Virus record (IMG/VR): IMGVR_UViG_3300032242_000197
Location: 1 to 21,785 of that record
Length of the DNA stretch: 21,785 nucleotides
Reading direction: 5' to 3' (one strand)
Source: a virus
The translations under genes were made by a program, and so were the position numbers. This document shows, one piece after another, positions 21,425-21,785 of this stretch. The notes beneath the pieces were generated by a model, which saw nothing but the letters and a program-made list of their open reading frames with translations, had not been told where the DNA came from and did not search any database. Numbering within the stretch: the first letter of the stretch is position 1; each line of letters begins with the position of its first letter.

Positions 21425-21785
21425 TCGCTTTCAACTCATCCCGATAGGATTTGTATTCAGCTTCCAGTTCCTTGCGGTGTGCAGGGAGAAGGATGGCGAT
21501 CTGCTCTTTGTGTTCACCCGCCCAATCGGAGAGGGCTTCTACCGTCTTGCAGAACTTCATAGCGCCCCTGATAACGCCCAACAGCTTGGTACTATCGTCT
21601 GGGCTTACACCCGGCTCCATTTGCTTTGTAACGGCCTTGGTGGCCTTTACAGGCGTTGGTGTTGCGGACTGTGCGGCGTTGCCATCGTCATCGTCCTCAC
21701 CGGCTACGCCAACCATGCTGAACAGGGCGTAGCGGCGAGCGTAGGTCATGCCTGAACCCATTTCCTGTGGCTTACCAAAACCACC
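21417..21785 (-). CDS. ERF-family single-strand annealing protein (5' end outside window)
   Basis: This is the C-terminal part of a likely ERF recombinase that anneals complementary single strands. The frame stays open to the right edge and reads GGFGKPQEMGSGMTYARRYA, then LFSMVGVAGEDDDDG. The GS.MTYARRYAL...G..G.DDDDG motif is diagnostic for the ERF family core. It is followed by an Ala/Thr-rich linker (SATPTPVKATKAVTKQ) and a helical C-terminal domain (KLLGVIRGAMKFCKTVEALS, AHRKELEAEYKSYRDEL). The Met at 21761 is internal to the motif, so it is not the true start; the real start is beyond the window. The stop overlaps the next gene start. Confidence 0.85.
   Translation of the reverse strand, partial: GGFGKPQEMGSGMTYARRYALFSMVGVAGEDDDDGNAAQSATPTPVKATKAVTKQMEPGVSPDDSTKLLGVIRGAMKFCKTVEALSDWAGEHKEQIAILLPAHRKELEAEYKSYRDELKANG

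Overview
The window is a piece of a tailed, probably short-tailed (podovirus-type) double-stranded DNA phage or prophage. The evidence is an adaptor and nozzle protein pair of the kind used by podoviruses, very large internal virion proteins, a 3-TM holin next to a GH108 endolysin, and an ERF/SSB recombination module. Shine-Dalgarno sequences of the AGGAGG type and the families present (GTA-type 3-TM holin, GH108 lysozyme, a small conserved HNH protein) point to a proteobacterial host, perhaps alphaproteobacterial. The host cannot be fixed from the sequence. No tRNA, rRNA, CRISPR array, integrase or insertion sequence was seen.

Layout. Bases 1-19422 carry a late, virion and lysis block read on the + strand, with gene borders mostly of the TAATG overlap kind. 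In order it encodes: a glycosyltransferase with TPR-like repeats (frame open to the left edge), a small membrane/coiled-coil protein, a collagen-like tail fibre ending in a glycine-rich domain, a DUF7936-like protein, an SU10-type adaptor, the nozzle/hub protein, a small virion-type protein, a proline-rich virion protein with two GEYV modules, a GNAT protein, a 1592-residue internal virion protein with a lytic transglycosylase domain, and a 1044-residue internal virion protein with a C-terminal ADP-ribosyltransferase-like (ART-PolyVal type) domain. A small membrane protein, the holin and the endolysin follow. One HNH/AP2 homing-type endonuclease sits on the opposite strand inside this block (8998-9489).

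Two tandem rho-independent hairpins (about 19422-19504) close the late block. From 19464 to the right edge all genes are on the - strand and form a compact early/recombination operon. In transcription order these are an ERF-family annealing protein (cut by the right edge), a DUF1367/NinB-like protein, an SSB-like protein with an acidic tip, an HNH nuclease, two conserved small proteins of unknown role, and a winged-helix DNA-binding protein.

How it fits together. The adaptor, nozzle and fibre build the tail and bind the host. The two giant proteins look like ejected proteins: one can open peptidoglycan, and the other may carry an ADP-ribosyltransferase-like effector into the cell. Holin and endolysin end the cycle. 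The glycosyltransferase lies close to a fibre with about 180 residues of Gly-Pro-Thr repeats, so it may decorate that fibre. This is the most testable new idea here, together with the ART-like domain on an ejected protein.
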